Assembly: GCA_950295325.1 (NCBI GenBank)
Contig: OX485804.1
Location: 53,940,001 to 54,004,000 of the forward strand
Source of the DNA: Polytrichum commune
Lineage: Eukaryota; Streptophyta; Polytrichopsida; Polytrichales; Polytrichaceae
DNA length: 64,000 bases
Direction: 5' to 3'
The stretch's first letter is position 1; every line of letters starts with the position of its first letter. This document shows positions 48,382 to 59,593 of this stretch, piece by piece. The position numbers and the translations under genes are program-made. The notes under the pieces are model-generated. The model made no database searches. It worked only from the letters and a program-made list of their open reading frames with translations, and had not been told where the DNA came from.

Positions 48382-51300
48382 GTAGAAATTTGCCCCTTAT
48401 CCTTTTACTCCGGCTGCCTTTTGGAACTTGCACAAAGCATGTGCAATTTGGATTGGGACTTTGATTTAGTGTATGATTACTTTCAGTCCCAATGAAATCG
48501 TCACTCTACCTTCTGTTGAAACCCATTCTCTGCAATTGTCATTCACAATTTTGAAATGTTTATTGTTGGTGTGTATATTGAAAGTTGTGGAGATAGATAT
48601 GAACTTGTACATTCCTATGTCAGATTTCTCAAAATCCTACTCTTCCCTAGGAGGCAGCGATGCAGAGGTGTCAATTGTAGACAGTCTCCAGACAACTATG
48701 TCATTTTGAGTAGGAGCGTGATAGTCAAAAGGTCTAGATCCACAACATAAAAGAACTCCCAGGTTCTCCACAGGATCACAGCAATTTTGCCAATCATATG
48801 AAGCCAATGAATCTTTTGTAGTGAAAGAACATGCATTCATAGTGAGGTAAGGATATATGGACAGGTCGTTTCTTCACTGCACCCCATTGGCACCTGTTAA
48901 CCCAATGCTTCAAACATTGTTGTAATATTTGCCCACAAAATTTGTTCATTTTTCCTCCCCATCCTTGATACTAAATGAATCCTTGAGCTTCTCACACACC
49001 ATACACCTCATAGTTTGCTTGATGAGGCCTCCTCCCTTGAGGACTCCTCTAGGTTCTCAATAGTTGGTTCTTCTTCAGTGTTTGCCATTTCTTTCACTAG
49101 GGATGTGCATATTTTTGAGTCAAGGATGGACTTCCCAGGCTCATGCAAACTTACATGGGATTCGTGTAAATATTGCCTAAGTAATTGTTGAACACTATGA
49201 GTTATATACAGCATTGGGGGATAACGGGTTTTCACAGCAGATCAACTACAGTAATCTCCCGCTTAAGTACACACCCATTTAAGTATGCATCCCTGTTAAG
49301 TGTGCAATTTTTTTGAAAAAATTAGGGTTCATATTTTATTGTTTCAACATGTCATGCAAAGTCATTTGCCGTGAATGCATGAATTTTTACGCTTGACATT
49401 CAATGTCAGTTTGTTAAAATTTTGTTGGAACATCTCAAATGATCATTGTAGTTCATCATACATTTATCTAGCTTTCGTTTGAACACCGGAGCAAAGCAAT
49501 CGGTCGTCGATGTTGAGCGTTTGAACCCACGTGCCTTCCGGCCCCGCCTTTCGTTGGGGGAAGTTATCTTACTCCTATGCGTATGATTGTTCTTGCGATG
49601 AAACGCGGATAGTACCCATTCTATGGTCCCCTACGGTTGTGTAAAGCTTCAAAGCCTTTGAAGTCGGTGGCACTTTCAAATTCAACAAATGTCTCAACAG
49701 GTTGGATTTCGGTCAAGCGGGTTGCCTTAGGTTTCATCCATTTCCCATTGCAATTCATTAAATCGAAGGGTTTAGAAAGCGATATGAGTAAAGTACGCAC
49801 CTACCAAGTAAGTGTGCACCAATGTCTCCAGTTCAAAGTGCATACTTAAGCAGGAGATTACTGTACAACCAGCACATTTGTGTTCAATAGTCACTTAATG
49901 CCATCCTTCATTAAATTTGTTACTTTTACTTAGAAAAATATTCTACATTGTTTAAAAAGTAAAGGACTATTCACTAAAAAGGGTTGGAATATTTATAGCA
50001 AGTAGGTTAGTCATTGAATTTAAGGTAGTACTGCAACCCAAGGATATCTTCATCACGGTATAAGTAATATATTTGTGTTTAGCATATTCTACATATATTC
50101 TACACTTTGCCGTCCATGCAAGTGCACCTACAATTCTGGATATGCACTATAGGAGCCATTGTGGAGTATTGTTGTGTTGTGATATACGTTTGTTTAAGCC
50201 TCCATGTATGTGGTACACCCTAAATCCACATGTTTATAATAAAATGGGCCCCCATATGGAAGTGATATTGTACCCATATGTCAGAAAGTCCAATAGGCTT
50301 AACAAAGGCTCATGAGGAATATTTCCAATCCTCGCAACTAGTGGAACCCCATTTGACAAACGCATGACAGCACCTTGGAAATGGTTGGAATCTTGACAAA
50401 TAGCAAGCTCCTAATTGAATTTGCACAGTACAACCGTGTGGGATACTATGACAAGAGGCCTCCTTATGTCAGAGGGTACTGTCAAAGTAAACCCCTCATT
50501 CATATTAATGGCAATGGATTCTATGCAAATGATGTGTTCTTAAGGCTTAAAGCCCCAAGAGCTCTACTCTAGGTCTCGAGCATCATATGGAGGTGTTTAT
50601 AGTAACTTTTTTCTATAGCATTCTTAATGGATGCAACGGACACTTCTCTTTCCATTCAAGCTCAGGGATACATTTCCAAGAATCAAGCTCACTTGATTAC
50701 CTGTATGAATGCAAACTCTTACTAGTCATTGTTGTGCCTTCACAACACAAAGACTTCCCCATCTACCATGTTTCAGTTGAAATACCTTGCAAAAAGGAAT
50801 ACCACCCAATATATATTCTCTGAGATGCTAATCTAGGTGAGCACCCACTTCACCATTTAAGAATGGTATGATTGTTTGAAAGGTCAAAAATGAACCCTTT
50901 CTCCTTGCCCCTCTCTCAAGCCCGGCTTGTGGTCACTTCAGGTGTTTTGAGGGTTTATTTGTATTTCTCAAATGGAAAATCGCCATTTGAATTAATCAAG
51001 AGAAGTCCAAAAGTCACCCCATCTAACCCATTAATTAATTGTATTCGTCACTGCTGCCAAATAAGATTACAATTTCATTTCCTCTATTTAGTAATTTTGT
51101 GCTTAACATGGAGAACTGACATGTGCAAGTTATCATGTCCCAAGATGGCCTCAAGATCTGATATGTCAATCATCTAGAACTGCATTTTATTCCAATATGT
51201 CAACAATTTTGTAATCTTCATTGCAACCTTCATTGCAACATGGATCAAGAAAAATATGATCCAGTCCAATTCAGACTGTCTTTACAGGTCCAAACTTTCA

Positions 51301-51540
51301 ATTTGAATTCAGCCATGGCCTAATCATACACTGATGGTAACAAAGGTGGCTCCTAAAACTGTCAAGTGAAAAATCTCGAAGCAGTACTGTGAATGAGTAT
51401 GTACTGCCATCTCAATATCCAATATTTCCGTTCACCAAAATTTTAAAAAAAGAAGCCATCAGGGTGTTCACACTATCAAGATCCACCAGTAGGATCCATC
51501 TCTGTACAAGTTCTTCAACCCAATGACTTGACTAGATCCA
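48382..51540. other. convergent intergenic region between TRAF-like and LFR genes
   Basis: The 3' UTR of the TRAF-like gene probably occupies the first several hundred bases. A 615-bp TIR element sits at 49249-49863. Short frames at 50.0-51.2 kb have no convincing family; one holds GKSPFELIKRSPK, loosely like the C-terminal part of Ty3/gypsy integrases, but not enough to call. On the minus strand an AATAAA at 51186-51191 lies about 350 nt past the LFR stop. Confidence 0.5.
49249..49863. mobile_element. 615-bp Tc1/mariner-pogo-like non-autonomous transposon
   Basis: The ends are CAGTAATCTCCCGCTTAAGT (left) and the reverse complement of CAGTAATCTCCTGCTTAAGT (right), flanked on both sides by TA (49247-49248 and 49864-49865), the TA target duplication of Tc1/mariner elements. 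The sub-terminal DNA repeats TTAAGTRYRCA: three times at the left (about 49264, 49281 and 49297), and inverted at the right (GTGCATACTTAAG, GTGTGCACTTAC-like). The interior has no intact transposase; a 70-codon frame at 49637-49849 is not recognisable. The middle is locally GC-rich (about 49490-49570). Confidence 0.85.
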
Positions 51541-54500
51541 CTATGATGAACCCCAAACTCCCCGAAGAGATCCCATCTTCGAGCTTATCCCTGAACTCAG
51601 CTCCCACAAGATTCGGGCAAATACATCAGACATGCGCTGGTCGACAACAGCTAACTCTGCAATTGCGCTTTCATAAGAAAGTATGATGGCTCTGTTCTGT
51701 GGCTCTGATGCCAAGCTTTCCAAGGTCAGTGCTGCCTTTCGACATACTTCCTGCTGATGATGAGGTGTTTGCACCACCCTCAGTAGTCTTCCTACAGCCC
51801 TGCACAATTGAAGGATAGGAAAGCACCAATCAGATGAGTATAATAAAATTCTTTTATAGTCAAAGCCTTGGTAAACAAGGCTACCAGAGAATGATTAAAA
51901 TTACAAGGTATCAGGCTCTGATGTTGTATACAAGAGAAAGCTCACCAAACTGGGTGGAAAGAATAGCCAGACATTTGCATTTTTGATCTTGACACAATGA
52001 ATCTTCATTGCACTACAACCAGGATGCACAGCACTGGGCCTCAAATTATCCCTAAGAGGTGGGCACAGTCACAATTTTTTAAAAGATGCTTATGATGTCT
52101 GCTCAATGTGCTCTATTTGAGTGTATTGGGTCCTCCACTGCAGCATGACAGTAGCTCTTCAAACCCCTTACCAGCGCTCACTTGCTAGACGCAATCGACA
52201 GTCTGTGTTGATCTCTGCAAAGTTGTAAAGTGCTGCCACAGCTGCAGCCTGAGCATCAGAAGCTAGTCCTAATAGCTCCACCAACCGTTGATAGATCTGT
52301 TACAAAGAAGGACCCAATAAGGAATTCACTACAAGGAGAACAATTTTACATTTCACACTTTCAAAAAGTATATGATGGTTTCTGTCATCCAATACTCCCT
52401 GCCTCCAACCAGTCTGCACTACTGTCACCAGCTTCCACATGGATACTCACTAATGCAAAATAATACTGGATAGCACAGTTCCCTCCATGAACCCCTCATG
52501 CTTGAAAAAAGCTGGAGAGTCAGTCAAGTACACCTAAATGAGCTGTTGGTTTTATAGCATTTGCATGCCAATGGAAAGGCACTCTTCTGCATGTTCAGTT
52601 TACTATACAAGCCCTGGTCAGAGGCATGGCACATGATAGGAATCATTCTGTAAGTCACTAGAAAGAGACACAGATGTGGTGATATGGAAGGCTTGTATAT
52701 TACCTGCGAGACAAATGGTAAAAGAAAAGGCTCATTGTCTGGATTAACGACAAGACGTCCTAGAAGTTCAGCTGCAGAGCAGTGCCATGCCCGCACAGGC
52801 GACTCCAGCATAGTCATGATAGCTTCAACTGCTCTCTTTTCCCTGACATCCAGAAAGTTGAATGATTTTTGTTTTGCAGTTGTTAATGATTGCTGGGCTC
52901 AAATTTTGAAGTGTCAATCTTGATCATTCTCTTCCTGATCTTTCTTCAAATTTGTCTTCCTAATCTTGCAAGACTTCTAATTGGCATGCCCAATAATGGA
53001 TATGCAAAAATTCAGATCTCAGCTTGCACTCACAGAGTGCTACTGAAACAGTCATATTGTCCTACATTTGACATAATGGAGAAAATTATGAGATGCCATT
53101 CACAATACAACTAACATATCCTGCAAACTCATTGAAGAGCTGGAGCTAAGTATATAATACACCTCACAAAGCATGTCTTTATAAAGGGAGAGAAGCTACC
53201 TACGTCATGGAGCTTCGTTTGGTTCCAGTGATGTTTGGCTTGTCAGAGAATATCTTCAAGCACAAAAAAGGTGCTAAGTTCAATATAGTCTCCACTAAAT
53301 TCGTCACCAGCTCCTCATCCTCTGCACCAAAACATAATACAAGTTAGTAAAAGCAAGCAGTACATAGGCCTTCTTAGATCATCAGCAAAATCTAGTCCAT
53401 AAACTAAAAACTAATACCCAACCTTCTCTTGTCAAACTTATGCCTTAAAAGCCTACACAGCACCCCCTACTTCAAAAGGAAACACACATGGAATGGTTAA
53501 TAAGGTACCCAGCAAGATATCTTGCAAGGAGTGAGATTCTAGTTTATACCTGTTTCGTGGTCTTCCATACATTGAATTAAAGTTTCTAGGCATCCACGAT
53601 GTTGTGCCATAGAAGACTCATTCTCGGGCATGAAGGAAAAGTTGCGCAATACATTGGACACAGCCACAGCACAAAGTTGCCTTTCATGCCGACCAATTTC
53701 ATCTAGGTTGAACAACCCCTCCTCATCCCAACACCAACCCTCTTTTGTATCTGCTAATTCTGAGGCATCATCCTGTTGATGTTTGTCTGCTGCTGCCCTA
53801 ACATGGTGCATTCGCAACAGTCTATTCAGAAGACCCTCCAACTACTTGCAAAGACAACTTGAAGAACCATTCATCACAATAACAACCACTAGGCATACAA
53901 TGCTAACTATAACCAAATGAAACCTATCATCACTAAAAATCTTGAGCGAACAAGCTGAACATTTGCTTACAATCTCATTCTGAATATTCTGAGACTGCAA
54001 AAACATAGTATTCATCCCCATCAAATATAAGATTAACACCATCTGCTTATCTAATGCTGCACATCATCATATATAAAATCTGAATTTCCTAAGAAGAGGA
54101 AAGAAATGCACCTGATATGCAGCATCGGATCGTCAGGACTGGCAATTTCATACTCAAGACCAAAACCTGTATAAGGCTGATCAACTCCTAGTACACGAGG
54201 CCTGGACAACTTTGCAAAGACCCTCTCATGAGCTATGTCTCGCCACTCATTAATCTGCATAAGTCAAGTAGCTGTATGTTAGCCAGCTCCAAAAATATCA
54301 GTTATTTTCAGGTAAATATAGCTTGAATGTTTCAAAAGTCCTTAAGTTTTAGTGCCCAGCCCAATCATCTTGCAGAGTGGTACGACAACTTGGACCATAT
54401 GTACATACTTTCAAAGAGAAGAGAGATTTACCACATGCAAAAGAGAATCAAGCAACCCTGGCACTTTAGCCAAAGGAGTAGAATCTTTGCGAGAGTCGTC

Positions 54501-56629
54501 CTTCTCCTTGAAAGACAGAAGTGTTAGAGAGTTGATAGCCCAAGCCAGTTCTCCCTTCAGACCACTTTGCAAAGCCATAACAATTCTCTTATTATGTTGC
54601 TCTGCACGTTTGGCCAAAACAACACCATCATTAAAACAAGGCAATTGCATTCTGCTACCCAGCTGTGTAGCTGATACAAGATCACAATAACTACAATATT
54701 TTAGAATCTACTAAAAGTTCATCTTCTAAATTTGCTAATTTCCGGCTGCTCAGCTACCTTGCCAATAACAACTGAAACAGGATGGGGTCTCACACAACTG
54801 TTGAATCACACACATAAGGGGAAAAAAACATTAGTAAGAACCAAAATAACATGCCTCTGCCCACAAACATGCTATTAAGAAACATCCTCATGCATAACAT
54901 AGGGTGGAAACACAGTGCCCTGTAGATCACTCTTCTTTGTATGTTAAATTTGTACATTAAATCAAAATGTGGATGTCACAGTATTGGAAGAGAAGTCCAA
55001 ACAACCTGGCAAATATCGCCAATAAGACATGAGAAAATGTGTCTTGACCTCTCCAAGTTACAGCCTACCTTTTAGAAAGGCAGGTTCTAACAGTCATAAT
55101 ATGGGCAACATGAATGTCCTTTCTTGATTTTTCCTACCAGGGCTCAGACACCCATGGCTTATAACGACTTATAAAACCCCATTTCCTAGGAGATAACCAT
55201 CATAATTGCGTTAACGATGGAAGATTACACCTAGTAAAACCCTATGGTAATTCTAACCCACACTACTTGCAAGGTATATGCCAAAATCAGGCATTCGACG
55301 TTTTGGCTTTGTTCATTATCCTGATTATCGAGTTCTGTACCACATAGAATGAAGTAAATATGCTGGCATAGACCAACTTGGAAAAGCTCTGAGTGTCGAC
55401 AAATAAGAAGCTGGTGTATGAAGGATAGTAGCGTGAGTATACACCAGATACCCGATTATCTCTTCAGGAAGACGACAGACATGGTTCCCCAGTTCCGATC
55501 ACCCTTCAACATCCGTCCTATTACAGAATGCAAGAGCCCCTTCTAATGCACGCAAAGAGTAAAGTGTGATCAGCTGCATATGAAAACATCCCGAAGTCGA
55601 CTTGTAGCCTAGGGTTTGCATTTGGGACTTTGCTTTGCTTTGTCTCACCTGGCTCTTTTTAGGGCGCAAAATTAAAGTGGTCACGGAATACCAAAACGCG
55701 GTCCAAGCAATCAGGGCTCGAGTCGAAACTAACACGAGAATCAACAAATGGCCGTAATGTTGCGTAACCCGTCATGTGATGAGTTGCATATGGAAACATC
55801 CCAAAGTCGACTTGTAACCTAGGGTTTCCACGAGGGACTTTCTTGCCTTGCCCTGCTCTTTCTTGAAGACGAAATTAAAGTGGCCACGGAAGGTCAAAAT
55901 GTAGTCCAGAAACCCTGAAGCAATCAGTGCCCAGTCGAAACTGAACACGAGCATCAACAACTCACCTTAATATTGCGTAACCCGTCATCTGATCAGCTGC
56001 TACGGAAACATCTCACAAATCGACTTATAGCCTAGGGTTTACATAAGGGACTGCTTTGCGTCACCCATCTCTTTCTTAGGCACAAATATTTTTGTGGTTA
56101 TGGAATGCCAAAATGTGGTCTAACTTTCCTCTCAAGTAATGAGGGCTCAGTCGAAACTAAACATGAGTATCGACAAATGGCCGTAATGTTGCGTAACCCG
56201 TCGTTTGATCAGCTGCATATGAAAACATCCCAAAGGCGACTTGTAGCCTAGGTTTTCCATTGAGAACGGTATTGTCTTGTTCCAGCTCTTTCAGGGCACG
56301 AAATTAAAGTGGTCACGCGATGCCAAAACGTGGTCCAAATATCATTTGAAGCAATCAGGGCTCAGTCGCAACCAAACAACGAGTATCTACAAATTGCCCG
56401 CACCATTGCGCAACCCATTACGTCGTCGGCATGCAAATGCGAGGGACTGACCTGCGAAATTGGAGTGAACTTGGAGAGAAGGGCCGAGGCTGGGCTGCTG
56501 CGAAGGTGTGGAAGCTCCCGCGGCAGCGCCGGCGTCCGTATGCGTAGCGGCATTGTTGCCAGGATTATTGGCCGCAGGTCTCCCTCGCTTCTGGCCACTG
56601 CCCCCTCCCGCCCCTGCTGGGCCTGCCAT
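51541..56629 (-). CDS. LFR: LFR-like armadillo-repeat SWI/SNF subunit, 467 aa, 8 exons
   Basis: Minus-strand exons: 56452-56629, 54432-54601, 54112-54254, 53550-53821, 53204-53321, 52704-52842, 52172-52296, 51541-51799 (1404 nt with stop, continuous frame; Arabidopsis LFR is about 460 aa). Start: the first ATG of an Ala/Gly/Pro-rich leader with the basic motif QKRGRP. Family landmarks in order: LGPSLQVHSNFAEQHNKRIV, MALQSGLKGELAWAINSLTL, SFKEKDD, TPLAKVPGLLDSLL, EWRDIA, RVLGV, WDEEGLFNLDEIGRHERQLC, NVLRNFSFMPENE, MAQHRGCLETLIQCMEDH, AWHCSAAELLGRLVVNPDNE, DAQAAAVAALYNFAEINTDC, EVCRKAALTLESLASEPQNR, DVFARILWELSS and the C-terminal RGVWG. LFR is a nuclear subunit of plant BAF-type chromatin remodellers, needed for leaf and flower development in Arabidopsis. 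The exon-3/exon-4 join is the weakest border: an extra 24-nt microexon (see findings) would also keep the frame. Confidence 0.92.
55568..56449 (-). repeat. four-copy tandem array (~212 bp) in LFR intron 1
   Basis: Units start near 55568, 55778, 55991 and 56207 with GATCAGCTGCATATGAAAAC or variants (periods 210, 213, 216). Each contains TCGACTTGTAGCCTAGGGTT, GGGACTTT, CTCTTTC, AAATTAAAGTGGTCACG, CAAAA(C/T)G(T/C)GGTC, CAATCAGGGCTCAGTCGAAA, CACGAG.ATC..CAA and TTGCGTAACCCGTC. A fifth partial unit (TTGCGCAACCCATTACGTCG, then GGCATGCAAATG) runs into the splice donor of exon 1 at 56450-56451. The minus strand of each unit carries AAACCCTA (telo-box), slightly changed in unit 4. Confidence 0.9.
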
Positions 56630-56900
56630 GACCACCACTCTGATGCTGCAAGGAAAGTCAAGGCAAGGGAAGAGAATCTCTCTCTCTCTCTTTCTCTCTA
56701 TCTATCTATCTAATCGCTCGGATGCGAGGCTACTGCCCTCGCGGCTTGTATTCTGCTTGCTTGCTTGCTTGCTTCCCCACTCACTCACTCCCGCCAAACA
56801 AACCCCAAGTACGCATTAACGCACTGCACTCGCTGCCCCTCTCCGGAGTCTCCCAGGCTGCTTCAGATTCCTTCCGCGTAAGCAGCCCATCGTGCTGAGT
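56630..56900 (-). promoter_or_regulatory. 5' UTR / promoter of LFR, microsatellite-rich
   Basis: GC-rich sequence upstream of the LFR start, with a (TC)n tract (about 56677-56696), (TCTA)n (about 56697-56712) and (TTGC)n (about 56753-56774). TC-rich (GA on the transcribed strand) tracts close to start codons are common in plant 5' leaders. The transcription start cannot be fixed. Confidence 0.5.
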
Positions 56901-58044
56901 CGGAGTGAGCTTCCCGAAGACCTATAAGCTTACCCGTAAAGGACTCTCTATTCCATCTTTACGTGGGGATACAAGCGTGTGTCGTCGCTAATGTGCGGAT
57001 GACACGTTGATATTTAGAGGGGCTCAATAATTATTGTGTGTTGGAGTCGAGAGCCCCCCCTACGATATAATATACACAATTGAATATAAAGTTGCTGGTT
57101 CGAATGTAAGGTCGCATAAATGTAAGGGTGACATTACACAACAGTCCAAGATCAACAAAACCCTCAAATCAAGTCCAAAGCAAAGCATTTGACCCAAGGG
57201 AAGTTGAAGTGTGCTAATGTGGCATCGTTTTTCCAAGAAATCCCAATGCTCCCAACTCAAAAAAAAATATTTTTAATGAGCTTGAGAAGTTAATTTTCAA
57301 GTTTGGGACTAATCTTGAGGATGTAAGTAAGGTTCATTGAGGGATATTTTGTTTGGAATTCAATTTCTTTGGACCTTGATACTACAAATTCATTGTGGTT
57401 TAAACTAGGGTCCAAGATCAAAGAAACTCTAAGAATGAGCAAAAATCGGAGCCAAGGAGATGAGACTATGCCCTAAACACAAAGTATGAAAATTCAAATT
57501 TTAAAACCAAGAAGTAGATGAAAAATGAGAAATTTTTGGAGTCAAATATCAGTCCTTATTTAATAAAATATTCCTCTTAGTTTGAGAAACCAATCGCCAA
57601 ACTTATGTCCAATCTTGTCTCTGAATATAAGATTTGTTTTTCATGCTTTTTTTGGATCTCAAGTTTTCTTGGACCCGGATTCTAATGTGAATCCACCCTA
57701 AGTTGACATGTAAAATACATGGGAGTTATGTATTTACTCTAAATTGACACCTTATATTCAAATAATATATGCCAATGGTTGTAAGAATATTTTGATGTTC
57801 ACTTTTGATTTGCCAAATTTGTTTGGTAGTATGGCACGTTCGGCAAATCGAAGGATGAAAGCCATCGAACTTGTAAGGTTTAATGATTGGCTACAAGTCA
57901 TTTAAGAGGTTGCAGTGATGAGGGTTATGCAAGGAATGATGGAGATGAAAGATATAGGTCCATGATAACCATGATAAAGAGGTTTTATTTCTTAAAGATT
58001 AGAGTTCACTATGTATTATTTTTCAGAATGAAGTGACAACTTGC
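56901..58044. other. intergenic DNA with no recognisable gene
   Basis: AT-rich. Segments near 57.2 and 57.68 kb loosely resemble the tandem duplication at 21.9-22.6 kb (CTAATGTGGCA.C.TTTT and AATGTGAATCCACCCTAA), suggesting fragments of one repeat family. Nothing else stands out. Confidence 0.45.
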
Positions 58045-58675
58045 AAAGTTCGAGCTTGTTCTAGATTGGTTCATAAAGCAATACGTTATAGATTTGAGTA
58101 TTTCTATGCATGTGCAGAAGAACTTGTTTGATTATTGAATTTAGTTTATGATGTACGAGTTAGTGTTATATGGGTTCAGTCATGCGCATCACGGTGCTAG
58201 GAAGTTTAAAGAAGGTATTGTGCACAATATGTATAATGAGGAGGAATTTGGATTTGTTGATTTTAGGCTTAATCTTGATTAGTGTATATAACGGGTCAAG
58301 ATATATCAAAAGTTTTGTCACGAGATCCTTTAAGATTATATAAGATAAAAGATTCTCCTATATATAACACAACATTTTTTCATATTTTTCATGTAATCTT
58401 AAAGGATCTCGTGATACAGCTTTTGATATATTTTGACATGTCATATATATTAATCAATATTAAACATGAAATTAACTGATTTGATCTTTTTTTATTGCAC
58501 ATATTGTGCATAATATCCTCTTTGAATCTTCTAGCATGATGATGCATATCACTGAACCCATATAACACTAACTCGTACATCGGAGACAAACTCAATAATC
58601 AAACAAATTCTTCTTCACATGCACAGAAGAACACATATATTGTACTACTTTTTGAACCGATCTAGAATATGCTCA
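58045..58675. mobile_element. foldback element: ~290-bp imperfect inverted repeat
   Basis: Left arm about 58045-58340, right arm about 58385-58675. The arms pair over almost their full length, for example TTGTTTGATTATTGAATTT with its mirror, GATGTACGAGTTAGTGTTAT (left about 58150-58169) with an exact mirror near 58565, then ATGGGTTCAGT, CACAATATGT and ATATATCAAAAG. The loop-proximal ends are ACGAGATCCTTTAAGATTA on the left and its mirror on the right. The spacer is about 45 nt. Arms differ by roughly one base in five to ten. No transposase is visible. Confidence 0.85.
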
Positions 58676-58821
58676 ACTTCAACAAGCCGCCTGTTACGAA
58701 CCTCTCACCGGTTGGCAATTGGTTTCTTGACAACAAAATCTCAAAGTAAAGAATTGAAACAAACACACATTTTATTTCTTCCTCTAAGTACAAACCACAA
58801 TCAAATAAAGTTTGGTCAAAG

Positions 58822-59000
58822 AAGCTCTGCCACCCGACCATAGGAAAGAGAGCTAACAACAAAAAAACCCCTCTCTCCTCCCCCGAGCTTCCTCTTATGC
58901 CAAAGGCCTACTTTTACTTTCTATCTTTACATATAATAAAAGTATTCTATTCATAGCTCTATCTTCTGGTTCTACTATGAATCTTCTATCTTTGGTTCTT
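58822..59000. repeat. direct repeat pair, left copy (right copy at 62.11-62.28 kb)
   Basis: Shares CCACCCGACCATA, CTCTCTCCTCCCCCGAGCTT, CCTCTTATGCCA, AGGC..(A)CTACTTTTACTT, ATATAATAAAA and GTTCTACTATGAA.CTTCTAT with 62109-62275, in the same orientation. Confidence 0.85.
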
Positions 59001-59039
59001 CTAGAACCTTCTTTCATCTCTTATCTCAATCCCATTCTT

Positions 59040-59460
59040 CCAATTGGAACTGTCTAATTCCAATTGGATTCATCCATTCGTCTTTCGAGTTGGAACTGTC
59101 TAATTCCAACTAAATACATCCATCATTTATTCCAGTTGGAACTGTCTAATTCCAACTAATTCATTCATTCAATCTTCTAGTTGGAACTGTCTAATTCCAA
59201 CTAGCTTTATATATTCATTGAGATATTTGGAAAGATGAACAACATTCATCTTTCCAAATATGGATTGGTCTAACTCCTGTGCACCTCATCGAGAGTTGTC
59301 TAACTCACGTGCACATGTTCTCAATTGAAATGCTCTAGTTCCAATGCACTAAATGCGGAGTTGTCTAACTCTAGTGCACATGTTGTCAATCTGGAGTTGT
59401 CTTACTCATGTCCATTCATCTTCAACTGAGAGTTGTCTAGCTCTCATCTTTCTCTGCTTA
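59040..59460. repeat. run of short hairpins with a conserved CTGTCTAA/GTCT loop and varying arms
   Basis: At least seven units. The four best are perfect: arms CCAATTGGAA (59040-59067), AGTTGGAA (59088-59111 and 59134-59157) and CTAGTTGGAA (59177-59204), all around the loop CTGTCTAA. Later units (59293-59306, 59358-59371, about 59394-59407, 59428-59445) have arms built on GAGTT/AACTC around GTCT. Between the two groups is a perfect 17-bp hairpin, 59223-59261, whose arm is ATATTTGGAAAGATGAA. Confidence 0.85.
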
Positions 59461-59593
59461 CACACTGGCACATGTAGTTAGAATATTCCTTAATAATTCT
59501 AGTTACATTACACCGCCACTTCATTCCGAAGAATAAAATGCGGTAGATCCTAATCCTTAAGAAATAGAGTTTGTTCACTATGACTATCCTAGA

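Noticed and set aside
49637-49849. 70-codon frame inside the TIR element as a transposase
   Set aside because: No DDE/D or helix-turn-helix motif visible, and far too short.
50872-51177. Ty3/gypsy integrase-like GKSPFELIKRSPK segment
   Set aside because: Only a dozen residues resemble the family and no other gypsy motif is near; too weak to annotate.
55568-56449. CRISPR-like array
   Set aside because: Units are ~212 bp without spacers and lie in a plant intron; a simple tandem duplication.
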